Shown: positions 1 through 8,544, numbered from the stretch's first letter. The stretch: 64,000 nt of DNA from Gemmatimonadota bacterium (GCA_022826685.1 JAJDUL010000028.1:1-64000); one strand, 5' to 3'. The notes: generated by a model from the sequence alone, not told the origin. A program made the numbers and translations.

Positions 1-138
1 CTCGTCCGGCGCGGCGCGCCGCGCCACCGCGAGCGCCGCCGACGCCGCGCCATGGCGGTCGACCAGACGCCGGACGCCGCGCGGCCCGATGCCGGGGGCG
101 CGGGCCAGCACGACGAGCGCCACCAGTTCCCCCTCCAT
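1..138 (-). CDS. dprA: DprA-like DNA processing protein, N-terminal fragment
   Basis: The gene is cut by the left edge of the window; only the first 46 codons are present, open to base 1. The start is ATG at 138, 29 bases after the obg stop on the same strand. The translated piece is a helix-hairpin-helix-like segment with the core APGIGPRGVRRLVDRHG, which resembles the N-terminal region of DprA/Smf, the protein that loads RecA on incoming single-stranded DNA in natural transformation. The position directly behind obg is compatible with a co-transcribed gene. The catalytic Rossmann-like domain lies outside the window, so the name rests on a short match. Another HhH-containing protein is possible. 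Confidence 0.55.
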   Translation of the reverse strand, partial: MEGELVALVVLARAPGIGPRGVRRLVDRHGAASAALAVARRAAPDE

Positions 139-167
139 CGCTCGCCCCGCCGCGGAACGTCTTCCGG

Positions 168-1214
168 TCACGGCCGCCATGCTTCGCTGCTCCCGAACGG
201 ATCCGCTTCGACCTCCTCCGCCGCCGCCTCCTTCTCCCTCTGTACACGCGTCCAAAGACCCTCGAGCGCGCGGTCGAGGCCGGCCCCGGTCACGGCCGAG
301 ATCGTGAACTGGCCCCAGCTCCCGGGGGCATCGACCGACACCGCCGGTTCCGCCGCGGCGGGGTTCAGATCGGCCTTTGTCAGAAGAACGCAGTGTGATA
401 TGCCGGCCAGCGCCGGGTTGTGCGCACGCAGCTCCTCGCGCAGCAGGTCGTACGTCGCCTGCGGATCTTCGTCGTCCAGCGGCACGAGGAGCGCGAGGGT
501 GCGCGTCCGTTCGATGTGCCGAAGGAACTGCGTGCCCAGGCCCCGCCCCTCGTGCGCTCCTTCGATGATGCCCGGGATGTCCGCCATCACGAACGAGCGA
601 TTCCCGCTCAGCCCCACGACGCCCAGGTTGGGCGTCAGCGTGGAGAAGGGGTAGTCGGCGATCCGCGGCTTCGCCGCCGTTACGCGGGCAAGGAGCGTCG
701 ATTTTCCCGCGTTGGGCTCTCCCACCAGACCCACGTCGGCGATGAGCTTGAGTTCGAGTTCGATGTGTCGCTCCTCCCCCCACTCCCCGGGTTCCCATTC
801 GCGCGGCGTCTGGCGCGTGGGCGAGGCGAAGCTCGCGTTGCCCCTTCCCCCGCGACCGCCCCGGGCGACGACGAGTTCATCGCCCTCCTCGAGCAGTTCG
901 CCGATCCGCTCACCCGTCTCGACATCGCGCACGAGCGTCCCGAGAGGCACCGGCAGCCGCAGATCCTCTCCCGAGGCGCCGTCCCGCTTCTTCCCCTCCC
1001 CGTGTCCGGCGCGACCGGCCTTGTAATGCGCGCGGTACGAGTAGTCGAGCAACGTGTCGAGTCGCCGGTCCGCAACGAGGATCACGCCGCCGCCGTTTCC
1101 GCCCCGACCGCCGGCGGGCCCTCCGCGGGGCACCCCCTTCTCGCGCCGGAAGGCGACGGCGCCCGCGCCGCCCGCCCCCCCGGTTACGTGTATTCTGGCT
1201 ACGTCGACGAACAA
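168..1214 (-). CDS. obg: Obg family GTPase
   Basis: Essential ribosome-associated GTPase that acts in late 50S assembly and stress signalling. The 348-residue product has the glycine-rich Obg fold first (VDVARIHVTGGAGGAGAVAF onward), then the G domain with P-loop GEPNAGKST (Lys about 171), switch II DIPGIIEGAHEG and TKAD. No OCT domain follows, which is normal for many Obg proteins. The start is taken as TTG at 1214 because it gives the usual LFVDVARI N terminus and sits just behind a strong GGGGAGGAGG ribosome site. The same frame stays open about 200 codons further upstream without homology. The start overlaps the end of the upstream CMD-family gene by 16 bases, which suggests translational coupling. 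Confidence 0.93.
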   Translation of the reverse strand: MFVDVARIHVTGGAGGAGAVAFRREKGVPRGGPAGGRGGNGGGVILVADRRLDTLLDYSYRAHYKAGRAGHGEGKKRDGASGEDLRLPVPLGTLVRDVETGERIGELLEEGDELVVARGGRGGRGNASFASPTRQTPREWEPGEWGEERHIELELKLIADVGLVGEPNAGKSTLLARVTAAKPRIADYPFSTLTPNLGVVGLSGNRSFVMADIPGIIEGAHEGRGLGTQFLRHIERTRTLALLVPLDDEDPQATYDLLREELRAHNPALAGISHCVLLTKADLNPAAAEPAVSVDAPGSWGQFTISAVTGAGLDRALEGLWTRVQREKEAAAEEVEADPFGSSEAWRP

Positions 1215-1873
1215 GATTCCTCCTCCCCGTTCCGCCCCCCGTCTCGTCCCGCGCGATCCACGACCTTCCCCCAGACCGCGAGCAGCCTCGCGGGGTCTGC
1301 TCCCGCAGAACCCTCCGACCCGGCAGACGCCCGCGCGGCCTGGCGGATGCCGACGCGCAGCGCCGCCTCCACTCGCCCCGGCGGGGTGCCGACGTTCAGC
1401 GCGCCGTGCAAGTGGGCGCGGAGCTGCCGCTCGTGCCCGGCCGCCGCCAGCAGCCCCACGATACACAGCTCGCGCGTCTCCACGGAGAGCCCGGCGCGCG
1501 ACAGCGTGCGCCCATACCCGTGCTCGACCATCCAGACGTCGAGCTCCGGGTGCAGTCGGCGAACGTGGTCGCGAAGCCGATCGTACACACCCCCATACAC
1601 GGCCCGGCAGAGCGCCTCCCCGTCTCCAGACCCGTCCACCGGCGCCACGGCCCCGGCGGCCCCACCGCCCGCGATTTCCCTCCACGCGATGAAGGCATCG
1701 AGCACCGTGGGAAACCCCACGAAGAGGTGCGCCTGCAGGAGCGTCTCCTCGATCTCGGCGCGAGCAGCGTGCGCGGCGGCCGCCTCGAGCGCCGACCACC
1801 ATCCCTCCACGTTCGGCCGCGCGAGGGCCGCCGAAAGCTCGACGAGCGCCCCTGTCCGTGCATCGAGTCCCAC
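1199..1873 (-). CDS. Carboxymuconolactone decarboxylase (CMD/AhpD-like) family protein
   Basis: A 224-residue protein whose C-terminal half has the CMD-family helical pattern: ETRELCIVGLLAAAGHERQ followed by LRAHLHGALNVGTPPGRVEAAL. Family members include 4-carboxymuconolactone decarboxylases and AhpD-type peroxidase partners. Only one cysteine is seen in the core, so the AhpD CxxC redox pair is absent and peroxidase activity is unlikely. The start is GTG at 1873, one base after the asparaginase stop. The 3' end runs 16 bases into obg. No substrate can be inferred from the neighbours. The family call is fair; the exact function is unknown. Confidence 0.55.
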   Translation of the reverse strand: MGLDARTGALVELSAALARPNVEGWWSALEAAAAHAARAEIEETLLQAHLFVGFPTVLDAFIAWREIAGGGAAGAVAPVDGSGDGEALCRAVYGGVYDRLRDHVRRLHPELDVWMVEHGYGRTLSRAGLSVETRELCIVGLLAAAGHERQLRAHLHGALNVGTPPGRVEAALRVGIRQAARASAGSEGSAGADPARLLAVWGKVVDRAGRDGGRNGEEESCSST

Positions 1874-1874
1874 C

Positions 1875-2861
1875 TCAGCCCCCCTGAGCTTTCACCGACA
1901 GCACACCGACTTCGTTCCCGCACGTGTTTCGGACCACGGGGTGCGCGAAGCCCTCCAGCTGCCCAATCTCCGCGGGCGCGAGCAACGACAGCGTCGCGAG
2001 CGCGTGCACGACCGCCGGCCCCAGCGGCCGCGTGGCCCCGTCCAGCACCTTGAAGGCCGCACCCCACGCCCCCTCGGCGCTCGCGAGACAGAAGACTCCC
2101 TCCGCCCCTTCCTTTGCGAGAATCCGACCCGAACTCGCCTGCATCAGGTTCGCGGAGAGCGCCGTAGGACCCGACACCAAGGTCGGGTGCGTCGTCATCG
2201 CGGTCACAACCGCGCGCACCGCCGCCTCCGACGAGGCACCGAACGCCGCGAACACCCGCGCCATGTCCCGCAGAGAAAGAGCCGGCGTCGGCAGGCCGCA
2301 GCCATCCGTCCCCCACGGCAAACGCTCGCAGTCCTCACCCAGCCATGCCGAGAGTTCGCGGCGGATCGTCCGCTGCAGCGGGTGCTCCGGTTCGTGGTAG
2401 CCCGCCACGGGCCAGCCGCGCGCGACACAGAGCGCCAGTAGCGCCGCGTGCTGACCTGAGCAGTTGTTGTGGATACGTCCCGGGAGGCGCCCCTCTCGAT
2501 CCATCCCTCGGGCCGCCCCGTCGTCGAACGGCCGGTGCGGTCCGCATGCGAACATCTCCGGCGTCAGTTTCACCGCGTCGATCACCGACTGCACGACCTC
2601 CAGGTGTCGCGGGGTGCCGTGATGGGAGGCGCACGCCAGCGCAAGCGCCTCCGCCCCGAGCCCGAGGCGTCCGAGCACGCCGTCCCGGACGACCGGGAGG
2701 ATCTGGAGCGGTTTCATCGAAGAACGCCAGAAGGCCGTCAGTCGAGGATCGCCGAAGGCGTGACGCCGACCCGGGGAACCGGATTCGTGGACGACGCCGT
2801 ACACGAGATGCGACGACTCCCGCGTGCCGGCCCGATCCAACGTGACGCGGATCGGTTCCAT
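1875..2861 (-). CDS. Asparaginase of the Rhizobium etli type II (AnsA/thermolabile) family
   Basis: A 328-residue protein matching the Asparaginase_II family (PF06089), which is unrelated in sequence to E. coli AnsA/AnsB and hydrolyses L-asparagine to aspartate and ammonia. Seen features are VTLDRAGTRESSHLVYGVV near the N terminus, the WRSSMKPLQILP segment, RIHNNCSGQHAALLALC, and WGTDGCGLPTPALSL, all typical of this family. The length agrees with the family. The ATG at 2861 shares one base with the stop of the upstream glycosyltransferase-like gene (TGATG), a coupling arrangement. The open frame continues upstream but only as antisense of the neighbour. No signal peptide is seen, so it is probably cytoplasmic. 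Confidence 0.85.
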   Translation of the reverse strand: MEPIRVTLDRAGTRESSHLVYGVVHESGSPGRRHAFGDPRLTAFWRSSMKPLQILPVVRDGVLGRLGLGAEALALACASHHGTPRHLEVVQSVIDAVKLTPEMFACGPHRPFDDGAARGMDREGRLPGRIHNNCSGQHAALLALCVARGWPVAGYHEPEHPLQRTIRRELSAWLGEDCERLPWGTDGCGLPTPALSLRDMARVFAAFGASSEAAVRAVVTAMTTHPTLVSGPTALSANLMQASSGRILAKEGAEGVFCLASAEGAWGAAFKVLDGATRPLGPAVVHALATLSLLAPAEIGQLEGFAHPVVRNTCGNEVGVLSVKAQGG

Positions 2862-3547
2862 CACCCCTCCGCGGCGGTCGGCGGCGCGAGCCGGGCCCAG
2901 ACGCCGGCAGTCGCGCTCCCCCTGGTCAGATCGCCGGCCATGCGCGCCAGGTCGGCGGGACGGTCCACATCGTACCAGGGCGGCAGTTCTGCACAATCGA
3001 GCCGCAGCGACGCGGCGCGCGCGCGCGTCCAGGCGAACAGCCCCGACGTCGACCAGGGGGCTCCGGCGAAGAGGCCGCGCGCTCGCGGCCAGGCCGACCC
3101 GCGCAGTCCGACCGCGTAGTATCCGCCGTCCAGGCTCGGGCCAAGGGCCACGGGGCCAACCGCCAGCGCGTCGAAAGCCCGCACGACGAAGTCGAGCGGG
3201 AGGGTCGGATGGTCGCTTCCGACCGCGACCGCGCAATCCACACCCTCGTCGAAGGCGCGGGCAAACGCCATATCGAGCCGGTCACCGAGCGAACCTTCGG
3301 GTTGGAGCCGGATTCGAGCCGCGGGGTATCGCGAGCCCAGCCGCTCCATCGCTCCAGGACGATCGGGTACCCACAACTCCGCGGCGATCCCGTCCGGCGC
3401 GAGCTTCATGGCGTCGTCGAGGAACGCCTCGTACAGGACGGCGCTCTCCTCCCTCGTCAGCTCGGGATGGAGGCGCGTCTTGACGTAGCCCGGCTCGGGC
3501 AGGCGGCCGAAGACGAGGAGTCTTCGACACGAACGTGCCCGGTTCAA
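2861..3547 (-). CDS. TIGR04282/DUF2064 family glycosyltransferase-like protein
   Basis: A 228-residue nucleotide-sugar-transferase-fold protein. The N terminus LLVFGRLPEPGYVKTRL, the VAVGSDHPTLPLDFV segment carrying the acidic metal-binding region, and the LGPSLDGGYYAVGLRG motif are hallmarks of the DUF2064 (TIGR04282, arsenosugar/CofC-like) family. Members are thought to move sugar or nucleotidyl groups; the substrate here is unknown. The only reasonable start is TTG at 3547, since no ATG or GTG lies before the conserved VFGRLPEPG block. The gene opens a run of overlapping minus-strand genes (asparaginase, CMD protein, obg). An intrinsic terminator-like hairpin lies just upstream at 3593-3613. 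Confidence 0.75.
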   Translation of the reverse strand: MNRARSCRRLLVFGRLPEPGYVKTRLHPELTREESAVLYEAFLDDAMKLAPDGIAAELWVPDRPGAMERLGSRYPAARIRLQPEGSLGDRLDMAFARAFDEGVDCAVAVGSDHPTLPLDFVVRAFDALAVGPVALGPSLDGGYYAVGLRGSAWPRARGLFAGAPWSTSGLFAWTRARAASLRLDCAELPPWYDVDRPADLARMAGDLTRGSATAGVWARLAPPTAAEG

Positions 3548-3592
3548 GGCAGGGGGTTCAGGCGCACGACCCGTCGTCCGGCAGCCCGTGGC

Positions 3593-3613
3593 AAAAGCCC
3601 CGCTGCTAGCGGG
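3593..3613 (-). terminator. Intrinsic terminator overlapping the end of the plug lipoprotein gene
   Basis: On the minus strand the sequence CCCGCTAGCAGCGGG forms a perfect 6-bp stem with a 3-base loop, followed by GC and four T residues. The TAG stop of the lipoprotein gene lies inside the hairpin. The short T run makes it a moderate candidate. It would separate the S41/lipoprotein transcripts from the DUF2064-asparaginase-obg run. Confidence 0.45.
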
Positions 3614-4040
3614 TGTTGACCTCGATCACTCCGCCCTCGGCGCCCGGCCGGCGATAGCGGACCGGCACCATGCTCTGGTGGTACAGCCGGATCGACACGA
3701 TTTCCTCCGCGGGAATCCGCCGCAGCGTCGTGACCGCGTCGTTCAGGTTGAAATCGCCGTCCACGACGAGCATCGGCACGTAGTAGTCCTGCGTCTGCCG
3801 CCCGAACAGATTCGAGCTGTCGTTGCCGCCCCGGAAGCCGATCCGGTCCTCGAAGATGATCAGTTCCCGGTGATGGGTGAGCGCCTCGTAGGCCGACCGA
3901 TACCCGGCGTCGCGGATCTCGCTGCCGGTGATGATGAGCCGCGTGTACGTTCCGGGGCGAGGGTTGCTGGCGCACGCCGTCGCCGCCATCAGAGCCATCG
4001 TGGTTGCAATCACGGCCGATCGTCGCGTGCGCTCTCTCAT
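3606..4040 (-). CDS. Small lipoprotein with TonB-receptor plug-like domain
   Basis: A 144-residue protein with an N-terminal signal and lipobox ending ATAC (Cys 23), so it is probably lipid-anchored. The mature part resembles the end of a TonB-dependent receptor plug: VPMLVVDGDFNLNDAV, then LRRIPAEEIVSIRLYHQ and GAEGGVIEVNTR, matching the plug pattern (xxVDGxx, IxxIxVL, GxGVIxIxT). There is no beta-barrel. A full receptor would be over 600 residues, so this is a free-standing plug. ATG at 4040 is preferred over the adjacent GTG at 4043 because AGGAG lies seven bases upstream. It follows an S41 processing protease by 75 bases. The role is unknown; protein-protein contact at the envelope is an inference. 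Confidence 0.6.
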   Translation of the reverse strand: MRERTRRSAVIATTMALMAATACASNPRPGTYTRLIITGSEIRDAGYRSAYEALTHHRELIIFEDRIGFRGGNDSSNLFGRQTQDYYVPMLVVDGDFNLNDAVTTLRRIPAEEIVSIRLYHQSMVPVRYRRPGAEGGVIEVNTR

Positions 4041-4114
4041 CACTCGTCTCCTCGCCTCTTGAATCGCCCTGCGGCGTCCTGCCTTACCGGTGTTGTGTCG
4101 CCACCAGCAGCCCG

Positions 4115-5773
4115 CTAGTGATCCCCATCGGACTGCCCGCTCTCCGCGCCGTCCGCCCCCCGCTCCTCGGCGACACGCGCCGCGACAGTGAGCAGCGCGT
4201 CCGGCGAATCGGCCTCCAACAGAAGGTCGATTGCGACCTGTATCTGAGCGTCACGCACGGCCCGGCTGCGGAGCTGCGGCACTTCCCCGAACTCCGCGCC
4301 CGCCAGCTCATCCGCGATGAGCCAGTCGACGTAGGTCCGCGACTGGTCGAAGAGTTCCCTCTCGACCTCGGCTCCCGCGTCCACGAGCGCCGCCCAGACC
4401 TCGTCCCGCATCCCCTGCGTGACGGAGAAGCCTTCGTTGAAATCGTGCTCGTTCGAATACTCGACCGCCCACCGGAAGACGACGTTCCGCGGGATCGCCC
4501 CCGAGCGTGTCGCAAGACGCCGCAGTTCCTGTTCTTCGGTGGAGAGCGTGTCGCGGTAGACGACCAGGTCCGGCGTAATCCCGCCGCCCCCATACACCGT
4601 CCGGCCGCCCGTCGTCGTGAACTCCTCCCGGTCTTCCGGCTCCGACCGCGACGCAATGGGTTCGCCGGATATCGCCACGGCGCTCGCAGCCAGGTCGCGA
4701 AGCGCGCTCGCCCGGTCGAAGTCCTTCGTGATGGAGCGCCCCGCCGGAGTGTACCAGCGGGCCGTCGTGACCTTCATGCTGTTGTCCCCGGAGAGCCGAT
4801 ACAGCGTCTGCACGGAACCCTTGCCGAACGTCGTCGTGCCCACCACCACCGCGCGGTCGTGGTCCTGCAGCGCACCGGCTACGATCTCCGACGCGCTCGC
4901 GCTGAGGCCGTCGACGACGACGACGACGGGAATATCGGCGTAGCGATCCTCGGTGGAGGCGCGGAACAGGTAATTCTGCTCGTCGAGCCGGGAACGCGTT
5001 TCCACCACGGACTGACCACGCTCCAGGAAGAGATCCGTGACATCGATTCCCGCCGGCAGCAGGCCGCCGGGATTCCGCCGCAGATCCAGGATCAGTCCGC
5101 CCGCCCCTTCATCGACGAGGCGGTCCAGCGTCGCGACGAGTTCCTCCTTCGCCTCGCGACTGAAGCCGCGCAGCGTCACGTAGCCGATATCGCCGTCAAG
5201 GACGAAGCCCTGCGCCTGCGCCACCTGGATGACGTCGCGCACGATACGAATCGCGAGCGGCCGGTCCACGCCCACCCTCGCGATCGTGATGTCGACCGGT
5301 GCTCCCTTCTCGCCCCGCAGCGTGTCCACGGCCTTGTCCACCGACCAGCCCTCGGCCGATTCGCCCTCGACCTCGATGATGCGGTCGCCGACCTCGAGTC
5401 CCTCGCGGAGCGCCGGTGAGTTCGGGAGCACCTGAACGACCGTGATCCAGTCATCCTTCACGTCGATCCGGACGCCGAGCCCACCGTAGTTGCCCGTGGT
5501 CGTGAGACGAAGATCCTCGGAATCCCGGGGCTCCAGGAACGTCGTGTACGGGTCGCCCAGATTCTCGAGCATCCCGTCGATCGCCATCTGGTACAACTCC
5601 TCCGGCGGGATCTCGTCGACGAAGCGGGCGGAGATCAGGCGGTGGATTTCCTCCAGCAGCCGACGGCTTTCCCCGCCGCTCGCGGCTCCGCCCTGATTTA
5701 TCAGCCAGCCGCCGGTCGCAAGGGCGATGGCGCCGACCAGCACTCCTGTCGTCCAGGATCGCTCCAGTCTCAT
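4115..5773 (-). CDS. S41 family carboxy-terminal processing peptidase (CtpA/Tsp-like)
   Basis: A 552-residue periplasmic serine protease. The N-terminal hydrophobic segment (about residues 8-28) is a signal or anchor. Next come the helical region with LGDPYTTFLEPRD, a PDZ domain (GLGVRIDVKDD to GEKGAPVDITIARVG) and the S41 catalytic domain. The Ser in SASASEIVAGA and the Lys in FGKGSVQ form the expected Ser/Lys dyad, and LDLRRNPGGLL is conserved. A C-terminal extension of about 150 residues follows. The family trims C termini of periplasmic and membrane proteins. The start is ATG at 5773 with GGAGG four bases upstream. It sits 85 bases downstream of tmk and ahead of the plug lipoprotein. Confidence 0.92.
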   Translation of the reverse strand: MRLERSWTTGVLVGAIALATGGWLINQGGAASGGESRRLLEEIHRLISARFVDEIPPEELYQMAIDGMLENLGDPYTTFLEPRDSEDLRLTTTGNYGGLGVRIDVKDDWITVVQVLPNSPALREGLEVGDRIIEVEGESAEGWSVDKAVDTLRGEKGAPVDITIARVGVDRPLAIRIVRDVIQVAQAQGFVLDGDIGYVTLRGFSREAKEELVATLDRLVDEGAGGLILDLRRNPGGLLPAGIDVTDLFLERGQSVVETRSRLDEQNYLFRASTEDRYADIPVVVVVDGLSASASEIVAGALQDHDRAVVVGTTTFGKGSVQTLYRLSGDNSMKVTTARWYTPAGRSITKDFDRASALRDLAASAVAISGEPIASRSEPEDREEFTTTGGRTVYGGGGITPDLVVYRDTLSTEEQELRRLATRSGAIPRNVVFRWAVEYSNEHDFNEGFSVTQGMRDEVWAALVDAGAEVERELFDQSRTYVDWLIADELAGAEFGEVPQLRSRAVRDAQIQVAIDLLLEADSPDALLTVAARVAEERGADGAESGQSDGDH

Positions 5774-5858
5774 GCATCCTCCGTGGTGGCAGCCCCGTAT
5801 CGGATCGGGCCGCGTTCGAGCGGCACCCCGCCGCTACCGTCAATGTCACACGACACCG

Positions 5859-6539
5859 TCAACGAGGAAAGTTCGCCTCCGGAAAACGATCCGGGAATCT
5901 CTCCTCAAGAAGCCCCAGAATCCGGCCTTCCACCTCATCCGGCGTCCCCGAGCCATCGACGACGACGACCCTCTCTTCCTCTGCCGCGAACTCCCGATAC
6001 CCTTCCCGCACGCGCTCGCGGAACGATCGCTTCTCGAGCTCGATTCGGTCGGGAGCGGGCCCGAAGAAGGCCAACTGCCCGGGGTCCTCCTCATCCTGCC
6101 ACTGGCGACCCAATCCCACCTTCACCGGTACGTCGAGCACGAGATAGAGATCCGGAAGGAGGCCGCTCGTCGCGGCGCGGGTGACCTGTTCGATCGTCTT
6201 CGCCGCGACTCCGCGCGCCCACCCCTGGTAGACCCGCGTGGAAAGCTCGAAGCGATCACAGAGGACGACCTCGCCACGCTCCAGCGCGGGCCGGATCACC
6301 TCCTCGACGTGGACACGGCGGGACGCCGAGAAGAGCAGGAGTTCGGCGATCCCGTCGAGCCGGAGTTCCGGCCGATCGAGGAGCACGCTCCGAATCGCTT
6401 CCGCCGCCGCCGTGCCTCCGGGTTCCCGCGTCACCAGGTGGGGCACGCCGGCCGCGGACAGCCGTTCGGCCAGCCGGCCGATCTGGAGCGACTTTCCCGC
6501 CCCTTCGGGCCCCTCGAAAACGAGGAAGCACCCCTTCAT
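5859..6539 (-). CDS. tmk: Thymidylate kinase (dTMP kinase)
   Basis: Phosphorylates dTMP to dTDP for DNA synthesis. The 226-residue product has the P-loop FEGPEGAGKS at the N terminus, LVTREPGGTAAAEAIR for substrate binding, LLFSASRRVHVEEVIRPAL, and the DR motif in VLCDRFELSTRVYQG. A lid-like segment WQDEEDPGQLAFF and an ending somewhat longer than usual follow. The ATG at 6539 directly abuts the TGA stop of the inositol phosphate synthase gene, so translation is likely coupled. Confidence 0.93.
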   Translation of the reverse strand: MKGCFLVFEGPEGAGKSLQIGRLAERLSAAGVPHLVTREPGGTAAAEAIRSVLLDRPELRLDGIAELLLFSASRRVHVEEVIRPALERGEVVLCDRFELSTRVYQGWARGVAAKTIEQVTRAATSGLLPDLYLVLDVPVKVGLGRQWQDEEDPGQLAFFGPAPDRIELEKRSFRERVREGYREFAAEEERVVVVDGSGTPDEVEGRILGLLEERFPDRFPEANFPR

Positions 6540-7862
6540 TCAGTCGTAGTACTCCACGCCGAGGTGGGTGATCTGTTCCTCCCCCCTCAGCCAGCGCAAC
6601 GTGTTCTTGAGCTTCCAGTGCTGGATGAAAATGTCGTGTTCCGGATACAGGTCCGGAGCCGTCTGCGGCGCCTTGAAGTAGAAGGACAGCCATTCCTGGA
6701 CTCCCGACAGTCCGGAGCGCGCCGCGAGGTCGAGAAAGAGCGCCAGATCGAGCACGATGGGCGCCGCCAGAATGGAGTCGCGGCACAGAAAATCGATCTT
6801 GATCTGCATGCCGTACCCCATCCAGCCGAATATGTCGAGATTATCCCACCCTTCCTTGTTGTCACCGCGCGGCGGATAGTAGTTGATGCGGACCTTGTGA
6901 TACATCTCTCCATAGAGGTCCGGGTACATGTCCGGCTGCAGGATATATTCGAGGGCCCCGAGCTTCGATTCCTCCTTGGTCTTGAAACTCTCCGGGTCGT
7001 CGAGCACCTCGCCGTCCCGGTTGCCGAGGATATTCGTCGAGAACCAGCCGTTGAGGCCGAGCATGCGCGCCTTGAGACCCGGAGCCAGAATCGTCTTCAT
7101 CAGCGTCTGACCGGTCTTGAAGTCCTTCCCTGCGATCGCGACGCCCCGTTCGGCGGCGAGCGCGAGAAGCGCGGGGATGTCGCAGGTCAGATTCGGCGCC
7201 CCGTTCGCGAACGGCACCCCCTCCATGAGCGCGGCCCACGCATAGAGCATCGAGGGCGCGATGTCGGGGTGGTTCTCCTCCATCGCGCGCTCGAAGGAGG
7301 CCGGGCTGTCGTGGACCGGGCTCGCACGCATGAAGATCTCGGTCGAAGCCGCCCACACCATCACGAGGCGGTCGCAGCCGTTCTCGGCCTTGAACCGGCG
7401 GATGTCCTCGCGGAGCTGGTCGGCGAGTTCCCGCTTGTTCGCGCCCGTCTTCACGTTCGAACCGTCGAGCTTCTTCACGTACGCGCGGTCGAAAGCGGCC
7501 GGCATCGGTTCGATCCCCCGCATGAAGTCCGCAAGCGGATCGATGTCCTCCGGGCGGAGGACGCCGCACACCTTGGCGGACTCGTAGGCGTTATCGGGGA
7601 TCGGATCCCAGGCGCCGAAAACGAGATCGTCCAGCTCCGCCAGCGGCACGAAGTCGCGGATGAACGGGGTGCGGTTCTCCGTCCGCTTCCCGAGCCGGAT
7701 CGTGTTCATCTGCGTGAGCGATCCGATGGGCCGGTTCCGTCCCCGGCGCGCCGCTTCCACGCCCGCGATGAAGGTGGTCGAGACCGCTCCGAGCCCTACG
7801 AGGAGAACGCCGAGCGTCCCTTCGGCGGGGGCAATGGTTGAAGGTGATCTATCCGAGTCCAC
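6540..7862 (-). CDS. ino1: Inositol-3-phosphate synthase (myo-inositol-1-phosphate synthase)
   Basis: Converts glucose 6-phosphate to 1D-myo-inositol 3-phosphate, the first step of inositol synthesis, using bound NAD. The 440-residue protein shows the Rossmann start GVLLVGLGAVSTTFIAGV, the LDGSNVKTGANKRELADQL region, and the conserved blocks GKDFKTGQTLMKT, LGLNGWFSTNILGNRDG and FLCRDSILAAPIVLDL. The start is GTG at 7862. It lies 25 bases downstream of a CDP-alcohol phosphatidyltransferase and abuts tmk. The pairing with that transferase suggests that inositol phosphate feeds phospholipid head groups; this is an inference. Confidence 0.93.
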   Translation of the reverse strand: MDSDRSPSTIAPAEGTLGVLLVGLGAVSTTFIAGVEAARRGRNRPIGSLTQMNTIRLGKRTENRTPFIRDFVPLAELDDLVFGAWDPIPDNAYESAKVCGVLRPEDIDPLADFMRGIEPMPAAFDRAYVKKLDGSNVKTGANKRELADQLREDIRRFKAENGCDRLVMVWAASTEIFMRASPVHDSPASFERAMEENHPDIAPSMLYAWAALMEGVPFANGAPNLTCDIPALLALAAERGVAIAGKDFKTGQTLMKTILAPGLKARMLGLNGWFSTNILGNRDGEVLDDPESFKTKEESKLGALEYILQPDMYPDLYGEMYHKVRINYYPPRGDNKEGWDNLDIFGWMGYGMQIKIDFLCRDSILAAPIVLDLALFLDLAARSGLSGVQEWLSFYFKAPQTAPDLYPEHDIFIQHWKLKNTLRWLRGEEQITHLGVEYYD

Positions 7863-7887
7863 GATGCTGGTTCACTCCGTGTCTGGT

Positions 7888-8544
7888 TCAGTTCGATTCC
7901 CGGGGCGGCTCGCCATCGGGCCGCGTATTCCGGTACACCCACCAGATCCGCTGGAAGGCGGTCAGGTTGGTGAGAATCGCGAGGACGATGATCACGACCC
8001 TGAGTACGAGGCCCTGGTGGCCGAACATGGTCGTCTCGCCGAAGATGAGCGCGGCGAAGCCGATCAGGATGACCCGTTCGGGGCGCTGCATGAGTCCGAC
8101 GTAGCAGGCGATGCCGAGCGCCTCGGCCCGGGCGCGGGTGTAGCTGATCATCAGCGAGCCGGCGAGCGCGAGCACGATCCAGTAGATCATCCCCACGTCG
8201 CCCAGTTCGAGACGGTAGTCGTTGTACAGGGATAGGAGACCCAGGTACACGACGATCTCGGACAGCCGGTCGAGCGTCGAGTCGTAGAAGGCGCCGAAGG
8301 ACGAGGCGAGTCCCGTGCGGCGCGCGACCGTGCCATCGAACAGGTCGAACACGCCGCCGAGGAGGACGAGGAAGCCGGCCGTGCTCACATGATGCTGATG
8401 AAAGAAATAGCCGGAACTGCAGGTGATGACGAAACCGAGCGTGCTGATGACGTTGGGGTGGACGCGGCGTCTTGTGAGCCACGCCATGGCCGGCTCGAAG
8501 ATCGCGCGCAGCGCGCGTTCCCCCAGATCGCGAGCCGCCTTCAT
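7888..8544 (-). CDS. CDP-alcohol phosphatidyltransferase, likely inositol-phospholipid synthase
   Basis: A 218-residue integral membrane enzyme that joins a CDP-diacylglycerol phosphatidyl group to an alcohol. The complete family motif is present: D67, D70-G71, A74-R75, G84, D88 and D92 with canonical spacing. About six hydrophobic segments are visible. The ATG at 8544 overlaps the ylbF-like stop by four bases (ATGA); the open frame further upstream is antisense. The inositol-3-phosphate synthase gene follows 25 bases later, so phosphatidylinositol-phosphate synthase is the likeliest specific role. Phosphatidylglycerol phosphate synthase is the main alternative. Confidence 0.85.
   Translation of the reverse strand: MKAARDLGERALRAIFEPAMAWLTRRRVHPNVISTLGFVITCSSGYFFHQHHVSTAGFLVLLGGVFDLFDGTVARRTGLASSFGAFYDSTLDRLSEIVVYLGLLSLYNDYRLELGDVGMIYWIVLALAGSLMISYTRARAEALGIACYVGLMQRPERVILIGFAALIFGETTMFGHQGLVLRVVIIVLAILTNLTAFQRIWWVYRNTRPDGEPPRESN

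Noticed and set aside
420-2441. Long plus-strand open frame of 673 codons opposite obg, the CMD protein and asparaginase
   Set aside because: It lies antisense to three well-identified genes, is dominated by Arg/Pro/Ala typical of GC-rich shadow frames, and shows no family motif.
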